DNA of 64,000 bases from WYZ-LMO2 sp038731605 (GCA_038731605.1 JAVYQP010000003.1:1-64000); one strand, 5' to 3'. Positions 42,113 through 52,033 are shown, counted from the stretch's first letter. Notes: a model not told the origin generated them from the letters alone. A program made the numbers and translations.

Positions 42113-42298
42113 CCTGTCGCCCTAATTTCGGCGGTTATTAAACTTTTCCTTTAAAAAAGGCGAGCCAAATACAGAAACAAAGTATTTTTCAGAGCTGGAT
42201 ACGTATTTCCTTAGTATTCGGAAGAATAAAATTTATCATTGGAATTTATCTAATTTGGTTACCGAAAACGATTTAGCCAAAAAGAGCAATGGGGGGCG
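42113..42298. promoter_or_regulatory. Intergenic region between divergent pycA and leuA-type genes
   Basis: The 186 bases hold the pycA core promoter near 42139 (minus) and, for the plus-strand gene, an A/T-rich AATAAAATTTATCATT stretch at about 42225-42240. A GGGGGCG ribosome binding site lies directly before the ATG at 42299. No RNA gene or riboswitch is evident. Confidence 0.45.
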
Positions 42299-43789
42299 AT
42301 GAAAGTGATAAGCATCTTCGATACAACACTTAGGGATGGCGAGCAAATGCCCGGGGTATCTTTACCTCCGTTCTACAAAGTTCAGATAGCAAAAGCCCTC
42401 GACAGGCTTGGGGTTGATGTTATCGAGGCGGGATTTCCATCCGCTTCAAAAGGAGAGTTCGAATCCGTGAAAGAGATCTCATCTCTTGGTCTGAACGCAG
42501 AGATCTGCGGACTTGCGAGGATCGTAAAGGAGGACATAGACTCTGCCATAGATGCGAACGTGGACATGGTCCACATCTTCACCCCCACCTCCAAGATCCA
42601 GATAGAGCACACGCTGAAACTCAACTACGACGAGATAATCGCAAGATCCGTTGACTGCGTAGAATACATAAAATCCCACGGGCTAAAGTGCATGTTTTCG
42701 GCGATGGATGCAACTCGAACCGATTTCGAGTTTCTAAAAAAGATCTACAAAGCAGTCGAGGATGCGAAAGTGGACATAATAAACATCCCAGACACCGTCG
42801 GAGTTGCGACGCCGTTCAAGTTCTACGAGTTGGTTAAAAAGCTTAGGGAAGAGCTCAAGGTCAAAATAGATGTCCACTGCCACAACGACTTTGGACTTGC
42901 GGTTGCAAACACATACGCAGCAGTTCTTGCAGGAGCGGATGAGGTTCAGGTCACTGTGAACGGAATCGGCGAAAGAGCTGGAAACGCGAGCCTCGAGCAA
43001 GTCGTGATGATACTGCACTCGATCGAGGGCATCAAAACGAACATAAAAACCGAGCTTCTCTATGATACCTCGAAGCTCGTGGAAAGACTTACCGGCGTAA
43101 AAATGCCTCCAAACACGCCAATCGTCGGTGAGAACGCCTTTAGTCACGAGAGCGGTATTCATGCGCACGGTGTGCTGAAGGAAGCTTCAACCTTTGAGCC
43201 GGGAATTCTAAAGCCAGAGATGGTTGGGCACAGGAGAAGAATCGTCATCGGAAAGCACGCTGGTAGGTATCAGATAAAGAAGATACTCGAAGATGCTGGA
43301 TACAGCGTAAGCGAGGATGCGCTGAACAAGATATTCGAAAAAGTGAAGGAAATGGGAGACAAAGGTAAGAAGGTGACGGACAGGGACTTGTTTACGATCA
43401 CCGAAATCGTGCTTGGAGAGATGGTAGCCGAAGAGAGGGCGGTTGAGGTCGAGGAGATCACGGTTATAACGGGGAACAAAGTAACTCCAACCGCAGTTGT
43501 GAACGCAAAGGTCTTCGGAGACAAAAGGGTTGCGTCCGCAATTGGTGTCGGTCCAGTAGATGCGTCGCTGAAAGCGGTTCTCCAGCTTGTAGGGGGGAAA
43601 ATGCAAATTCGTGAATTCAAGCTCGACGCAATAAGTGGCGGAAGCGATGCGATCGCAGAGGTGTATGTTACAGTTGAAGACGAAAACGGACACGTCTTCA
43701 CTTCCCGTGGTGCATCGCAGGACATTGTCATGGCTTCGTTCGACGCAGTCGTTAATGCGGTTAACTTCCTGATGAGGAGGAGAAAATGA
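42299..43789 (+). CDS. 2-isopropylmalate synthase-family enzyme (LeuA/CimA type)
   Basis: A 496-residue DRE-TIM enzyme condensing acetyl-CoA with a 2-oxo acid. DTTLRDGEQMPGVSL holds the catalytic Arg/Asp, and metal histidines are in DVHCHNDFGLAV. The C-terminal 120 residues are the regulatory LeuA dimer domain, which confers feedback inhibition. 2-oxoisovalerate (leucine) is most likely, but the archaeal branch also includes citramalate synthase (isoleucine) and homocitrate-type enzymes. Sequence alone does not fix the substrate. It overlaps dapF by 4 bases. Confidence 0.85.
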   Translation: MKVISIFDTTLRDGEQMPGVSLPPFYKVQIAKALDRLGVDVIEAGFPSASKGEFESVKEISSLGLNAEICGLARIVKEDIDSAIDANVDMVHIFTPTSKIQIEHTLKLNYDEIIARSVDCVEYIKSHGLKCMFSAMDATRTDFEFLKKIYKAVEDAKVDIINIPDTVGVATPFKFYELVKKLREELKVKIDVHCHNDFGLAVANTYAAVLAGADEVQVTVNGIGERAGNASLEQVVMILHSIEGIKTNIKTELLYDTSKLVERLTGVKMPPNTPIVGENAFSHESGIHAHGVLKEASTFEPGILKPEMVGHRRRIVIGKHAGRYQIKKILEDAGYSVSEDALNKIFEKVKEMGDKGKKVTDRDLFTITEIVLGEMVAEERAVEVEEITVITGNKVTPTAVVNAKVFGDKRVASAIGVGPVDASLKAVLQLVGGKMQIREFKLDAISGGSDAIAEVYVTVEDENGHVFTSRGASQDIVMASFDAVVNAVNFLMRRRK

Positions 43790-44604
43790 AGTTCACGAAA
43801 ATGCATGGAAACGGAAACGATTTCGTTTTGATCGACGAATTCAACGAGATCGTTGTTCCCGAGGCAAAGAAAGCCGAGTTTGCGAGAAAGATCTGCAACA
43901 GAAACTTCGCAGTTGGCGCTGATGGGGTCATATTCGTTCAACGATCCGCAATAGCGGACGCAAAGTTCAGATTCTTCAATCCCGACGGCAGTGAGGCAAA
44001 GATGTGCGGAAATGGGATAAGATGCTTTTCGAGGTTTTTAGTCGAAGAAGGCTATGCGAAGATGGGGAAGATCAAAGTTGAGACGCTCGCAGGCGTGAAG
44101 GAGCTTGAAGTCAGCTTCGATGGAAAGTGGTGGGTCAAAGTTGACATGGGAAAGCCTGAGTTCGAATTTAGCAAAATTCCAGCGAAGAAAGAAGTCTGGG
44201 GGACGATTTTTGAGTTCAAAGAGAAGAAATATGAGCTCTATGCTGTCAACACAGGTGTGCCTCATGTCGTGATCTTCGTTGAGAACCTTGATTTCGACAT
44301 AGTTCCGATCGCAAGGGCAATTCGATACTCCGAGCTCTTCCCCGAAGGGACGAACGTGAACTTTGCGAAATTCTCGGATGGAAAGTTCTACGTCAGAACT
44401 TACGAGAGAGGGGTTGAGAACGAGACCCTGAGCTGTGGAACGGGTAGCGTCGCAGTTGTTGCGGTTGCTAAGAGACTCGGAATCACAGACAAAGCGGAAG
44501 TGATAACAAAAGGCGGAATCTTAAGGGTTGAAGTAAACGATACCGCCTTCATGACCGGTGGCGCAACTCGTGTTTTTGATGCTGAGCTGAGAGATGAGAT
44601 TTGA
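43786..44604 (+). CDS. dapF: Diaminopimelate epimerase
   Basis: A 272-residue cofactor-free racemase converting LL- to meso-diaminopimelate in lysine synthesis. The two-cysteine acid/base pair is C74 in MCGNGIRC and C217 in LSCGTGS. It has the two-lobed repeat and MHGNGNDF start of the family. It overlaps the upstream synthase gene by 4 bases and the downstream gene by 11. Confidence 0.94.
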   Translation: MKFTKMHGNGNDFVLIDEFNEIVVPEAKKAEFARKICNRNFAVGADGVIFVQRSAIADAKFRFFNPDGSEAKMCGNGIRCFSRFLVEEGYAKMGKIKVETLAGVKELEVSFDGKWWVKVDMGKPEFEFSKIPAKKEVWGTIFEFKEKKYELYAVNTGVPHVVIFVENLDFDIVPIARAIRYSELFPEGTNVNFAKFSDGKFYVRTYERGVENETLSCGTGSVAVVAVAKRLGITDKAEVITKGGILRVEVNDTAFMTGGATRVFDAELRDEI

Positions 44605-45334
44605 GAACCGCTTAGTCCTATCTGCGATGGCTGGAATAAACAACGCCGAGTTCTGCAAGAAACAAAAAGCGGGACTCGTGATTCTCGGCGGATTTAACGC
44701 AGACAAAGGAGCGATGGATGCAGCGAGAAAAGCGGTTGAGCGAGGAAGGAAAGAGTTCCTATTTGAAGAGCCGATTGAAGGGATCGAGAAGGAGATAAAG
44801 GCGATAAAAGGTAGAAAGTTCGCTGTCAACGTTCGCTCTTCAACCATTGACGGCTACTTAGAAGTTGCGAACCTTGTTGAGAGCTATGGAGGAATCTTGG
44901 AGATCAACGCACACTGCAGACAACCAGAGTTCGTTTCTGCGCATTGCGGGGAGTGGTTGCTTTTCAATCTCGAAGAGCTGTTGAAAGTCGTGAAAGCGGT
45001 TTCAAACATCGCAGTTACTGCGACGAAGATTCGAGGAGGCTACAATTTAGACTACGAAGCGATCTGCAAGAAAATTTTTGAGAACGGATGCAAAATCATC
45101 CACGTCGATGCGATGATCCCGAACGCAACTTGCGATTTCGAGCTAATAAGGAAGCTCTCACCGCTCGGTTTTGTCATAGGGAACAACTCCTTCGTCGACA
45201 TCGCTACGGGGGAGAAAATGATTCTTTCTGGAGCGAAGATGGCTTCTGCTGCGAGGGCTGTGCTTAGGGATGAGAGGTTTTTTGAGAAAATGCTCAAGAG
45301 CAAAATTCTATCGCAAGCGGTCGAGCTTGAGTAA
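44594..45334 (+). CDS. tRNA-dihydrouridine synthase-like TIM-barrel protein
   Basis: A 246-residue FMN-barrel protein related to tRNA-dihydrouridine synthase and dihydroorotate dehydrogenase. NRLVLSAMAGINNAEFC at the N-terminus and the later GNNSF-V-IATGEKMILSGAKMAS resemble the FMN-phosphate region. EINAHCRQP near 107 matches the substrate loop of the family, with a cysteine in the catalytic place. True DUS proteins are longer and carry a C-terminal tRNA-binding domain that is absent here. The function is unknown; its overlap with dapF by 11 bases suggests co-expression. Confidence 0.65.
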   Translation: MRFENRLVLSAMAGINNAEFCKKQKAGLVILGGFNADKGAMDAARKAVERGRKEFLFEEPIEGIEKEIKAIKGRKFAVNVRSSTIDGYLEVANLVESYGGILEINAHCRQPEFVSAHCGEWLLFNLEELLKVVKAVSNIAVTATKIRGGYNLDYEAICKKIFENGCKIIHVDAMIPNATCDFELIRKLSPLGFVIGNNSFVDIATGEKMILSGAKMASAARAVLRDERFFEKMLKSKILSQAVELE

Positions 45335-45372
45335 CGGCCAGCATTTATATACTCTGAGACCACGTTAATGCG

Positions 45373-46731
45373 ATGTGGAGCATACTCAAAGCACTCAGGG
45401 AAAAACCTGAGATCTTATACGAGTCACAAAAAAGGCGCAACCTGAGCACGGAGATCATAGATAAGGCGATAGAGCTCGACAAGAAATGGCGAGAGAAGCT
45501 GAGAGAAGTTAACTCGCTTAGGAAACGAAGAAACGAGCTTTCTAAGCTCTTAAAGGAAAAGAAAGACCAAAAATTGGTTGAAGAGGCGAAAAAAATAAGC
45601 GAAGCTGTGAAAAATGCGGAAGAGGAGCTCAAGAATCTCGAAAAAGAACTCGAAAACGTTCTGCTTTCAATCCCAAACATAGTCCACGAATCCGTGCCAA
45701 TTGGAAAAGACGAAAGCGAAAACGTTGCGATTCGCTATTGGGGAAAGGCAAAGGTGTATTTCGAAGATGTTGACAGATTTTTGGCGATTACGAATCAAAA
45801 AGCTGATTACGAGGTCGTAAACCACAAACCCGTAGCCCACGCAGACGCAGTCGAGCTCTTCGGTTGGGCGGATACAGCAAGAGCGGGAAAGGTTGCGGGA
45901 GCGAGATTTTACTACCTCTTCGACGATCTTGTATGGCTCGATTTTGCTTTATCGCTCTACGCAATTGACTTCCTGGCAAAGAACGGATTCAAAATCGTAG
46001 TTCCGCCGTTCATGCTGAGAAGAGAGGCTTATCAAGGCGTCACAGCTTTCAGCGACTTCGAAGACGTGATATACAAGATCGAAGGCGAGGATTTGCACTT
46101 AATTGCAACGAGCGAGCACGCAATCGCTGCGATGCACATGAACGAGACACTTGAAGAGAACGAGTTGCCATTGCTATACGCAGGCTTCAGTCCTTGTTTC
46201 AGAAAAGAAGCAGGAGCGCATGGGAAAGACACGAAGGGGATTTTCAGGGTTCACCAGTTCAACAAAGTCGAGCAGTTCGTCTTCTGCTTACCAGAGCAAA
46301 GCTGGGAGTGGCATGAAAAGCTGATTGAAAACGCCGAAAGGCTTTGGCAAGGGTTGAGAATTCCTTACAGAATAGTGAACATCTGCACGGGCGATCTTGG
46401 AATTGTTGCATCGAAAAAATACGATCTCGAGGCTTGGATGCCGTCGCAGGCGACTTACAGAGAAATGGTCTCCTGTAGCAACTGCACGGACTGGCAGAGC
46501 TACCGTTTGAACATAAGATATGCGGAGAGAAAAGGAATGCCGAGCAAGGGATTCGTGCACACGCTCAACTCGACTGCGATCGCAACGACGAGGGCGATAA
46601 CTGCGATAATCGAAAACTACCAGCTCGAAGATGGTAGAGTTGAGATTCCAAAAGCTCTGAACAAATACTTGGAAAACTTCGAATCTGCACCGAAGGACTT
46701 CATAGAACCAAAAGGCGTTCGAAAGGCGTAA
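45373..46731 (+). CDS. serS: Seryl-tRNA synthetase
   Basis: A 452-residue class II synthetase of the common type, not the rare methanogen type. The N-terminal coiled-coil arm (about 30-100, rich in Lys/Glu) reaches the tRNA variable arm. Motif 2 is SPCFRKEAGAHGKDTKGIFRVHQF and motif 3 is near TLNSTAIATTRAI. A TATA box, TTTATATAC, sits near 45347-45355, about 23 bases before the ATG. It overlaps the convergent peptidase gene by 32 bases. Confidence 0.96.
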   Translation: MWSILKALREKPEILYESQKRRNLSTEIIDKAIELDKKWREKLREVNSLRKRRNELSKLLKEKKDQKLVEEAKKISEAVKNAEEELKNLEKELENVLLSIPNIVHESVPIGKDESENVAIRYWGKAKVYFEDVDRFLAITNQKADYEVVNHKPVAHADAVELFGWADTARAGKVAGARFYYLFDDLVWLDFALSLYAIDFLAKNGFKIVVPPFMLRREAYQGVTAFSDFEDVIYKIEGEDLHLIATSEHAIAAMHMNETLEENELPLLYAGFSPCFRKEAGAHGKDTKGIFRVHQFNKVEQFVFCLPEQSWEWHEKLIENAERLWQGLRIPYRIVNICTGDLGIVASKKYDLEAWMPSQATYREMVSCSNCTDWQSYRLNIRYAERKGMPSKGFVHTLNSTAIATTRAITAIIENYQLEDGRVEIPKALNKYLENFESAPKDFIEPKGVRKA

Positions 46732-47785
46732 GGACTTCGCAACCATCCTTCTTTATCAAAACAACGTCCTCAACTCTAACTCCGCCGACGTCCCTATAGT
46801 ATAAGCCAGGTTCGATTGTCACAACCATCCCGCTCCTCAGCGTAGCGTCAACGTCGCCGATTCTGGGCTCTTCGTGAACTTCAAGCCCAATACCATGACC
46901 AGTCGAGTGAATAAAACCTTCTCCCTTCCTCGTTTCAAACCCATATCCCTTCAGAGTATCTTTCACCGCCTCATGGACTTCTCTACCGTTTACACCTTCT
47001 CTGAGCATCGAGATCGCCTTTTTCTGCGCTTCAATGACTGCGATGAGCATCTCCTTTAGCTTGGGGTTGTCTTTTAGGATCACAGTCCTCGTGAAGTCCG
47101 CATAGTAGCCGTTTCTGTTCCTCGGAAAGACGTCAACGAGCAGATGTTCCTCGATTTCTCCCTTTCCAAGCTCGTGCGGATCCGCCGAGAGCTTCCCGGA
47201 GACGCAGATCGTGTCCTCTGCAATTAAGCCAAGTTTCCACAATTCGAGTTCGATGAAGTTTCGAACCTCCTCGCATTTAAGTGAGCGAGAAGTTACGAGC
47301 TTAAGAGCCTCGGAAAAAACCGTAACTACTTTTTCACAGTTCGCTTTTATCTCCGAGATTTCCGAGCTGTTTTTCACTGCCCTCCTTTTCAAAAACGGAT
47401 TCTCGATCGTTTCGACTTCGAAGTTCTCCTTCAAAGCAAAGGCAAAAAAAGCTGGGAACTCGTTTGGGATCAAAACTCTCTTAGCCCTCCCCTCCTTGAG
47501 AACTTCGACAAGAATTTCCGCAATCGCTTTCCTTGGGGATTTCAGTTCTTTGAGCTTCTCATCGTATCCGAGTGTTTCATAGCTTGCAATCTCCTTGACC
47601 TTGCTCTCTCTCAAAGCTCTTTGTAGCTCCATCTCCGGCAAAAGCAAGAGCTCGGTTCCATCGACTCCAACGAAGTAGAACATCGCAGAAGAGCTCTTGA
47701 ACTTTGTTGCGTAAAAGAAGTTTGCGTTTCCCGACTGCATTAGGAAAAAATCCGCATTTTTTTCCCTTAAGACTTCGATCACCAT
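46700..47785 (-). CDS. Xaa-Pro dipeptidase/aminopeptidase (M24)
   Basis: A 361-residue metallopeptidase cleaving bonds before proline. The five metal ligands are seen in DVFPRNRNGYYADFTRT, HSTGHGIGLEVHEEP and VTIEPGLY, plus a C-terminal VRVEDVV glutamate. The N-terminal 130 residues are the creatinase-like domain. ATG 47785 is chosen; it overlaps the upstream MaoC gene by 7 bases, while a start at 47803 would lie deeper in that gene. Confidence 0.9.
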   Translation of the reverse strand: MVIEVLREKNADFFLMQSGNANFFYATKFKSSSAMFYFVGVDGTELLLLPEMELQRALRESKVKEIASYETLGYDEKLKELKSPRKAIAEILVEVLKEGRAKRVLIPNEFPAFFAFALKENFEVETIENPFLKRRAVKNSSEISEIKANCEKVVTVFSEALKLVTSRSLKCEEVRNFIELELWKLGLIAEDTICVSGKLSADPHELGKGEIEEHLLVDVFPRNRNGYYADFTRTVILKDNPKLKEMLIAVIEAQKKAISMLREGVNGREVHEAVKDTLKGYGFETRKGEGFIHSTGHGIGLEVHEEPRIGDVDATLRSGMVVTIEPGLYYRDVGGVRVEDVVLIKKDGCEVLTPFERLLVL

Positions 47786-48231
47786 ATCAGGATTTTTGCC
47801 CAACCTTCCGCAACCGCCTTATCGTTGACCTTGCAAACAACGTTAACCTTGTAGCGGTTCTTCTCCTTTTCAACGATTTCGCAATCCACTGCAACGAGAT
47901 CGCCTATGCGCACTGGAGCCAAGTAGCGAAAACTCGTTTCGAGCAAAACCACGGTTCCAGGGAGCATCGCTACCGCTGTTGAAACCAAGCTCGTGGTGAG
48001 CATACCGTGCACAACTCTACCACCAAACTTCGTTTGCTTCGCAAATTCTTCGCTGAAGTGGATCGGATTAAGATCGCCGGAAACTAAGCCGAATAGCTGA
48101 ACGTCTACCTCGCTTATCCTCTTCGCAAAGCCGAACTTCAAACCAACGTCAACGTTCGCCGAAATCTTTTTGAACTCCTTGAAATCTCCACCCAACTTCT
48201 TGTATATCGACTCGAGTTCCGAAAAATCCAT
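47779..48231 (-). CDS. MaoC-like (R)-specific enoyl-CoA hydratase
   Basis: A 150-residue hot-dog fold protein with the hydratase-2 motif GDLNPIHFSEEFA, containing the catalytic Asp and His, followed by GGRVVHGML. It adds water to enoyl-CoA esters to give the (R)-hydroxyacyl-CoA. It could work in lipid or fatty-acid breakdown. It is coupled to the M24 peptidase gene by overlap; the reason is not obvious. Confidence 0.87.
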   Translation of the reverse strand: MDFSELESIYKKLGGDFKEFKKISANVDVGLKFGFAKRISEVDVQLFGLVSGDLNPIHFSEEFAKQTKFGGRVVHGMLTTSLVSTAVAMLPGTVVLLETSFRYLAPVRIGDLVAVDCEIVEKEKNRYKVNVVCKVNDKAVAEGWAKILIW

Positions 48232-48263
48232 GAAAAAAGTTTAAATGAGGTTTAAAAGCTTTT

Positions 48264-48893
48264 CTACCTCTTCGACTTCTTCATCTTGAGCTTCTTCAGC
48301 CTTATTATGTTCTCCCTATCCATTTCCTCGAGTTTGAACGCGATGAACCTCGCAAGCTCGTTCATCCTTGGGATCACACGATACTCGAGCGCATTAACTC
48401 TGCGCTTCGTCCTCTCGATTTCCTCAAGCAGTTTTCTGATCGTTGTCTCGATTTCAGCGACTTCGAGAATCGAATCTACGAGCTCCTCGTAAGCGGTGAC
48501 CGCTTCGTCAACCCTTACGCTCGTGCTGAGAATGCCATAGGGCTTCTCTATTGCTTTCCTCGTAACCTTCTCCCTCTTTATCACTGGCACAACTACGCCC
48601 ATGATGCTCTTTCTCTTCAGCGTAAAGCTTGGCTGAACTTGGCAACAGGAGAGGGCTATGGAGCGTAGCGCTGTGAACCCATCGACCGCCATTGCGATCA
48701 AAAGCTTTTGCCTTGCTTTGTTGTAGTTTTCGACCATCTTCTGGATTGCAACTTTCGCTTCCTCGAGCAGTTCTCGGAACTCCATTATCAAGCCGTCTCT
48801 TTTCATCTTTAGCAACGCATGTCCTCGAACTGCCATTCTGATTCTTCTTCTGAGCTTTATGAGCTCCATTCTCGTCGGTTGCACTTCTGCCAT
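48264..48893 (-). CDS. atpD: A-type ATP synthase subunit D
   Basis: A 209-residue central-shaft subunit. It is almost entirely two long coiled-coil helices joined by a short beta hairpin, with the family start VQPTRMELIKLRRRI near residue 4. It links rotation of the c ring to the AB head. It is the last gene of the leftward atp operon, 17 bases after subunit B. Confidence 0.95.
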   Translation of the reverse strand: MAEVQPTRMELIKLRRRIRMAVRGHALLKMKRDGLIMEFRELLEEAKVAIQKMVENYNKARQKLLIAMAVDGFTALRSIALSCCQVQPSFTLKRKSIMGVVVPVIKREKVTRKAIEKPYGILSTSVRVDEAVTAYEELVDSILEVAEIETTIRKLLEEIERTKRRVNALEYRVIPRMNELARFIAFKLEEMDRENIIRLKKLKMKKSKR

Positions 48894-48910
48894 CGCTATC
48901 CCTCAAAAAA

Positions 48911-50299
48911 TTAGGATGAAACTGCCTTCTTCTTATACGCAGGATGATACTTCTCGATGTATTTCTTCTCGATCTTCGTAAGTTCTCTCTCCGGGAGCAT
49001 CGCCAAGAGCTCCCAGCCAAGGTCGAGCGTGTATTCGATGTCACGATCCTCGTATTTGCCCTGGTTGACGAACCTGCGCTCAAACTCGTCTGCGAACTTC
49101 AGGAAGAGGCGGTCTCTTTCACTCAACGCCTCCTCGCCGACGATCGCAACTAAGCCACGGAGATCGACACCCTCAGCGTACGCTGCGTACATCTGGTCGT
49201 TCCACTGCTTGTGGTCGTCTCTTGTCATTCCTGGACCGATTCCTTCTTTCATCAGCCTGCTGAGCGATGGCAAAACGTTTATCGGCGGGTAGATACCCTT
49301 TGCATGCAGTTCTCTGCTCAGAACTATCTGCCCCTCAGTGATGTAACCCGTGAGGTCTGGGATTGGATGTGTGATGTCGTCTGCGGGCATCGTAAGGATT
49401 GGGAACTGTGTTATCGTGCCCTTTCTTCCACGAATTCTTCCAGCTCTTTCGTAGATCGTCGCCAAGTCTGTATACATGTATCCCGGATACCCTCTTCTCC
49501 CGGGAACTTCTTCTCTTGCAGCGCTTATCTCCCGCAAAGCCTCGCAGTAGTTCGTCATGTCCGTGAGAATAACCAAGACGTGGTAATCGTAAGTGTATGC
49601 AAGGTATTCCGCAGCGGTTAGCGCCATTCTCGGAGTTATGAGCCTTTCGATAGCTGGATCCTTTGCGAGGTTGAGGAAAACCACTGCCCTTTCGAGGGCT
49701 CCAGTTCTCTCGAATTCCTTCATGAACTGATACGCCTCTTCGTAAGTTATGCCCATCGCAGCGAAGACGACTGCGAACTCTTCGGCTTGCCCACGAACCT
49801 TTGCTTGTCGAGCGATTTGCAAAGCGATGTCGTTGTGTGGCAAACCGCTACCGCTGAAGATTGGGAGCTTTTGACCTCGAACCAACGTGTTCATCCCATC
49901 GATCGCAGAGATACCGGTCTGGATGAACTCTCTCGGATACTTTCTCGCATATGGATTTATCGCAGCGCCGACTATTGGTATTCTCTCCTCGGGAATTATC
50001 GGCGGTCCGCCGTCGATTGGCTCACCTGAACCACTTAGGATCCTTCCGAGCAGATCCTTCGAGCAGTTCAACTTCACTATGTCTCCAGTAAAGCGAACAC
50101 TGCAAGTCTTGTCGACTCCTCTCGTGCCCTCGAACATCTGCACAACTACCATGTTCTTCGAGGTATCGAGGACTTGCCCTTTTCTCACGGAGCCGTCTGG
50201 TAGAGTTACTTGGACAAGCTCTCCATACGCAACGGGTTTCGTTTTCTCAACGAAGATCAATGGTCCTGCTACTTGGGTTATCGTCCTATACTCCTCCAT
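48911..50299 (-). CDS. atpB: A-type ATP synthase subunit B
   Basis: A 462-residue non-catalytic head subunit. The fold is that of the catalytic subunit but the P-loop is replaced (GSGLPHNDIALQIARQ), as expected for B. The SR region (LSRLMKEGIG) and the C-terminal RELTKIEKKYIEKY are typical. It is 3 bases from subunit A's stop and makes the A3B3 hexamer. Confidence 0.97.
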   Translation of the reverse strand: MEEYRTITQVAGPLIFVEKTKPVAYGELVQVTLPDGSVRKGQVLDTSKNMVVVQMFEGTRGVDKTCSVRFTGDIVKLNCSKDLLGRILSGSGEPIDGGPPIIPEERIPIVGAAINPYARKYPREFIQTGISAIDGMNTLVRGQKLPIFSGSGLPHNDIALQIARQAKVRGQAEEFAVVFAAMGITYEEAYQFMKEFERTGALERAVVFLNLAKDPAIERLITPRMALTAAEYLAYTYDYHVLVILTDMTNYCEALREISAAREEVPGRRGYPGYMYTDLATIYERAGRIRGRKGTITQFPILTMPADDITHPIPDLTGYITEGQIVLSRELHAKGIYPPINVLPSLSRLMKEGIGPGMTRDDHKQWNDQMYAAYAEGVDLRGLVAIVGEEALSERDRLFLKFADEFERRFVNQGKYEDRDIEYTLDLGWELLAMLPERELTKIEKKYIEKYHPAYKKKAVSS

Positions 50300-50302
50300 A
50301 CT

Positions 50303-52033
50303 TCACACCCCCAAACTCGCCTTTATCTTCTCCATCGCCTTCGTCATCGCAGTCTTGTAATCTGGCTCGAGCTTGCTCCTCATGAACTCGTCGAAGCCTT
50401 CGACTTTTTCAATCTCGTCGTAGGTCTTTCCAGATTCAAGGGCTTTATAGAACCAGTCGTTCAGAGTCTTTATCGCTTTGAGCATGTCGTATTGCTTCTT
50501 TATGTCGCAGTAGCTGTCGACCTCGTGGTAAGCGTATTGAGACAGGTAGAACTCTCTGATTATTCTTGCAACGAGCAACAAGACACGCTGAGACTCTGGC
50601 AAAGCGTCGCTACCGACGAGCATGACAATCTCTTGCAACGTCGCCTCTTCTTGCAGAACGCTCATTGCCCAAGTTCGGAGCTCGTTCCAGTCTGGAGCGA
50701 CGTTCTTCTCATACCACTCCGCAAGCGTCGCAGTGTAGAGGCTGTAGCTTATCAGCCAGTTGATCGCTGGGAAGTGCCTGCGACCGGCGAGCTTTGCGTC
50801 GAGTCCCCAGAATGCCTTGACGATTCTCAGCGTGTTCTGCGTCACGGGTTCGCTGAAGTCTCCGCCTGGCGGTGAAACTGCGCCGACGACGCTTACGCTT
50901 CCGATTTCACCGCAAAGCGCCCTAACTCTACCAGCTCTCTCATAGAATTCCGCAAGCCTTGAAGCAAGGTAAGCGGGATATCCCTCTTCACCTGGCATCT
51001 CCTCAAGTCTTCCGGAGAGCTCTCTCATCGCCTCAGCCCAGCGTGACGTTGAATCTGCTTGCAAAGCAACATCGTAGCCCATGTCCCTGAAGTATTCTGC
51101 GATCGTGATCCCCGTGTAAACGCTCGCCTCTCTCGCAGCGACAGGCATGTTGGATGTGTTGGCAACGAGAACGGTCCTCAGCATCAATGGCTTCCCAGTT
51201 CTCGGGTCTATCAGCTCCGGGAATTCCTCAAGAACTTCTGTCATCTCGTTTCCACGTTCTCCGCAACCGATGTAGACGACGATCTTCGCATCACTCCACT
51301 TCGCAAGCTGGTGCTGAGTCACAGTCTTACCACTTCCGAATGGTCCGGGAATTGCAGCGGTTCCACCCTTCGCTATTGGGAAGAAGGTGTCGAGAATTCT
51401 CTGCCCAGTCAGCAATGGAACGACTGGAGGTAGCTTTTCGATGTATGGTCTTGGAATCCTCACTGGCCACTTGTGAGCCATTTTTAGCTCAGTCCCGTCT
51501 TCGAGGACTGCGATTGTTTCGTCTACGGTGAAGCTACCCGAGTATACCTCCTTCACCCTGCCTCCCTTAACGTTCGGCGGAACAAGGATGCGATGCTCTA
51601 CGACTTCAGTTTCTTGGACTTTTCCAATTATCTGCCCAGCCTTGACTTCGTCGCCCTTCTTTATCAACGGCTGGAACTCCCACTTCTTCTTCTTATCGAT
51701 ACCCGGTGCCTCGATTCCACGGCTTATGAAGTCTCCGCTAACTTCTTTCAGCACTGGGAGCGGTCTCTGGACTCCGTCGTAGATGTTCCCTATGAGCCCT
51801 GGACCAAGATCGACGCTTAACGGCATTCCCGTGTTCACGACTTTTTCTCCGGGTCTTACACCGCTCGTATCCTCGTAGACCTGTATCAAGACCTTGTCTC
51901 CCGCTAAGCCAACGACTTCTCCCATCAGTCTCTCTTCTCCAACCTTGCAAAGATCATACATCCTCGCCTTCAGCCCCTCGGCAACAACCAAGGGACCCGA
52001 GATTCGGAAGATCTCACCCACGCTTACTTCCAT
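50303..52033 (-). CDS. atpA: A-type ATP synthase catalytic subunit A
   Basis: A 576-residue catalytic subunit with the P-loop GPFGSGKTVTQ near 234-244, the GERGNEM arginine/glutamate region and the long non-homologous insertion (about 115-190) that separates A-type from F-type beta subunits. There is no intein. Its start overlaps subunit F by 10 bases. Confidence 0.97.
   Translation of the reverse strand: MEVSVGEIFRISGPLVVAEGLKARMYDLCKVGEERLMGEVVGLAGDKVLIQVYEDTSGVRPGEKVVNTGMPLSVDLGPGLIGNIYDGVQRPLPVLKEVSGDFISRGIEAPGIDKKKKWEFQPLIKKGDEVKAGQIIGKVQETEVVEHRILVPPNVKGGRVKEVYSGSFTVDETIAVLEDGTELKMAHKWPVRIPRPYIEKLPPVVPLLTGQRILDTFFPIAKGGTAAIPGPFGSGKTVTQHQLAKWSDAKIVVYIGCGERGNEMTEVLEEFPELIDPRTGKPLMLRTVLVANTSNMPVAAREASVYTGITIAEYFRDMGYDVALQADSTSRWAEAMRELSGRLEEMPGEEGYPAYLASRLAEFYERAGRVRALCGEIGSVSVVGAVSPPGGDFSEPVTQNTLRIVKAFWGLDAKLAGRRHFPAINWLISYSLYTATLAEWYEKNVAPDWNELRTWAMSVLQEEATLQEIVMLVGSDALPESQRVLLLVARIIREFYLSQYAYHEVDSYCDIKKQYDMLKAIKTLNDWFYKALESGKTYDEIEKVEGFDEFMRSKLEPDYKTAMTKAMEKIKASLGV

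Noticed and set aside
42113..42298. Riboswitch or T-box-like leader before the leucine-pathway gene
   Set aside because: No recognisable structured element or terminator is present; only core promoters and a ribosome binding site are visible.
43270..43941. Minus-strand frame of 223 codons opposite the isopropylmalate synthase gene
   Set aside because: It is a Ser/Thr-rich antisense shadow; the plus-strand gene is unambiguous.
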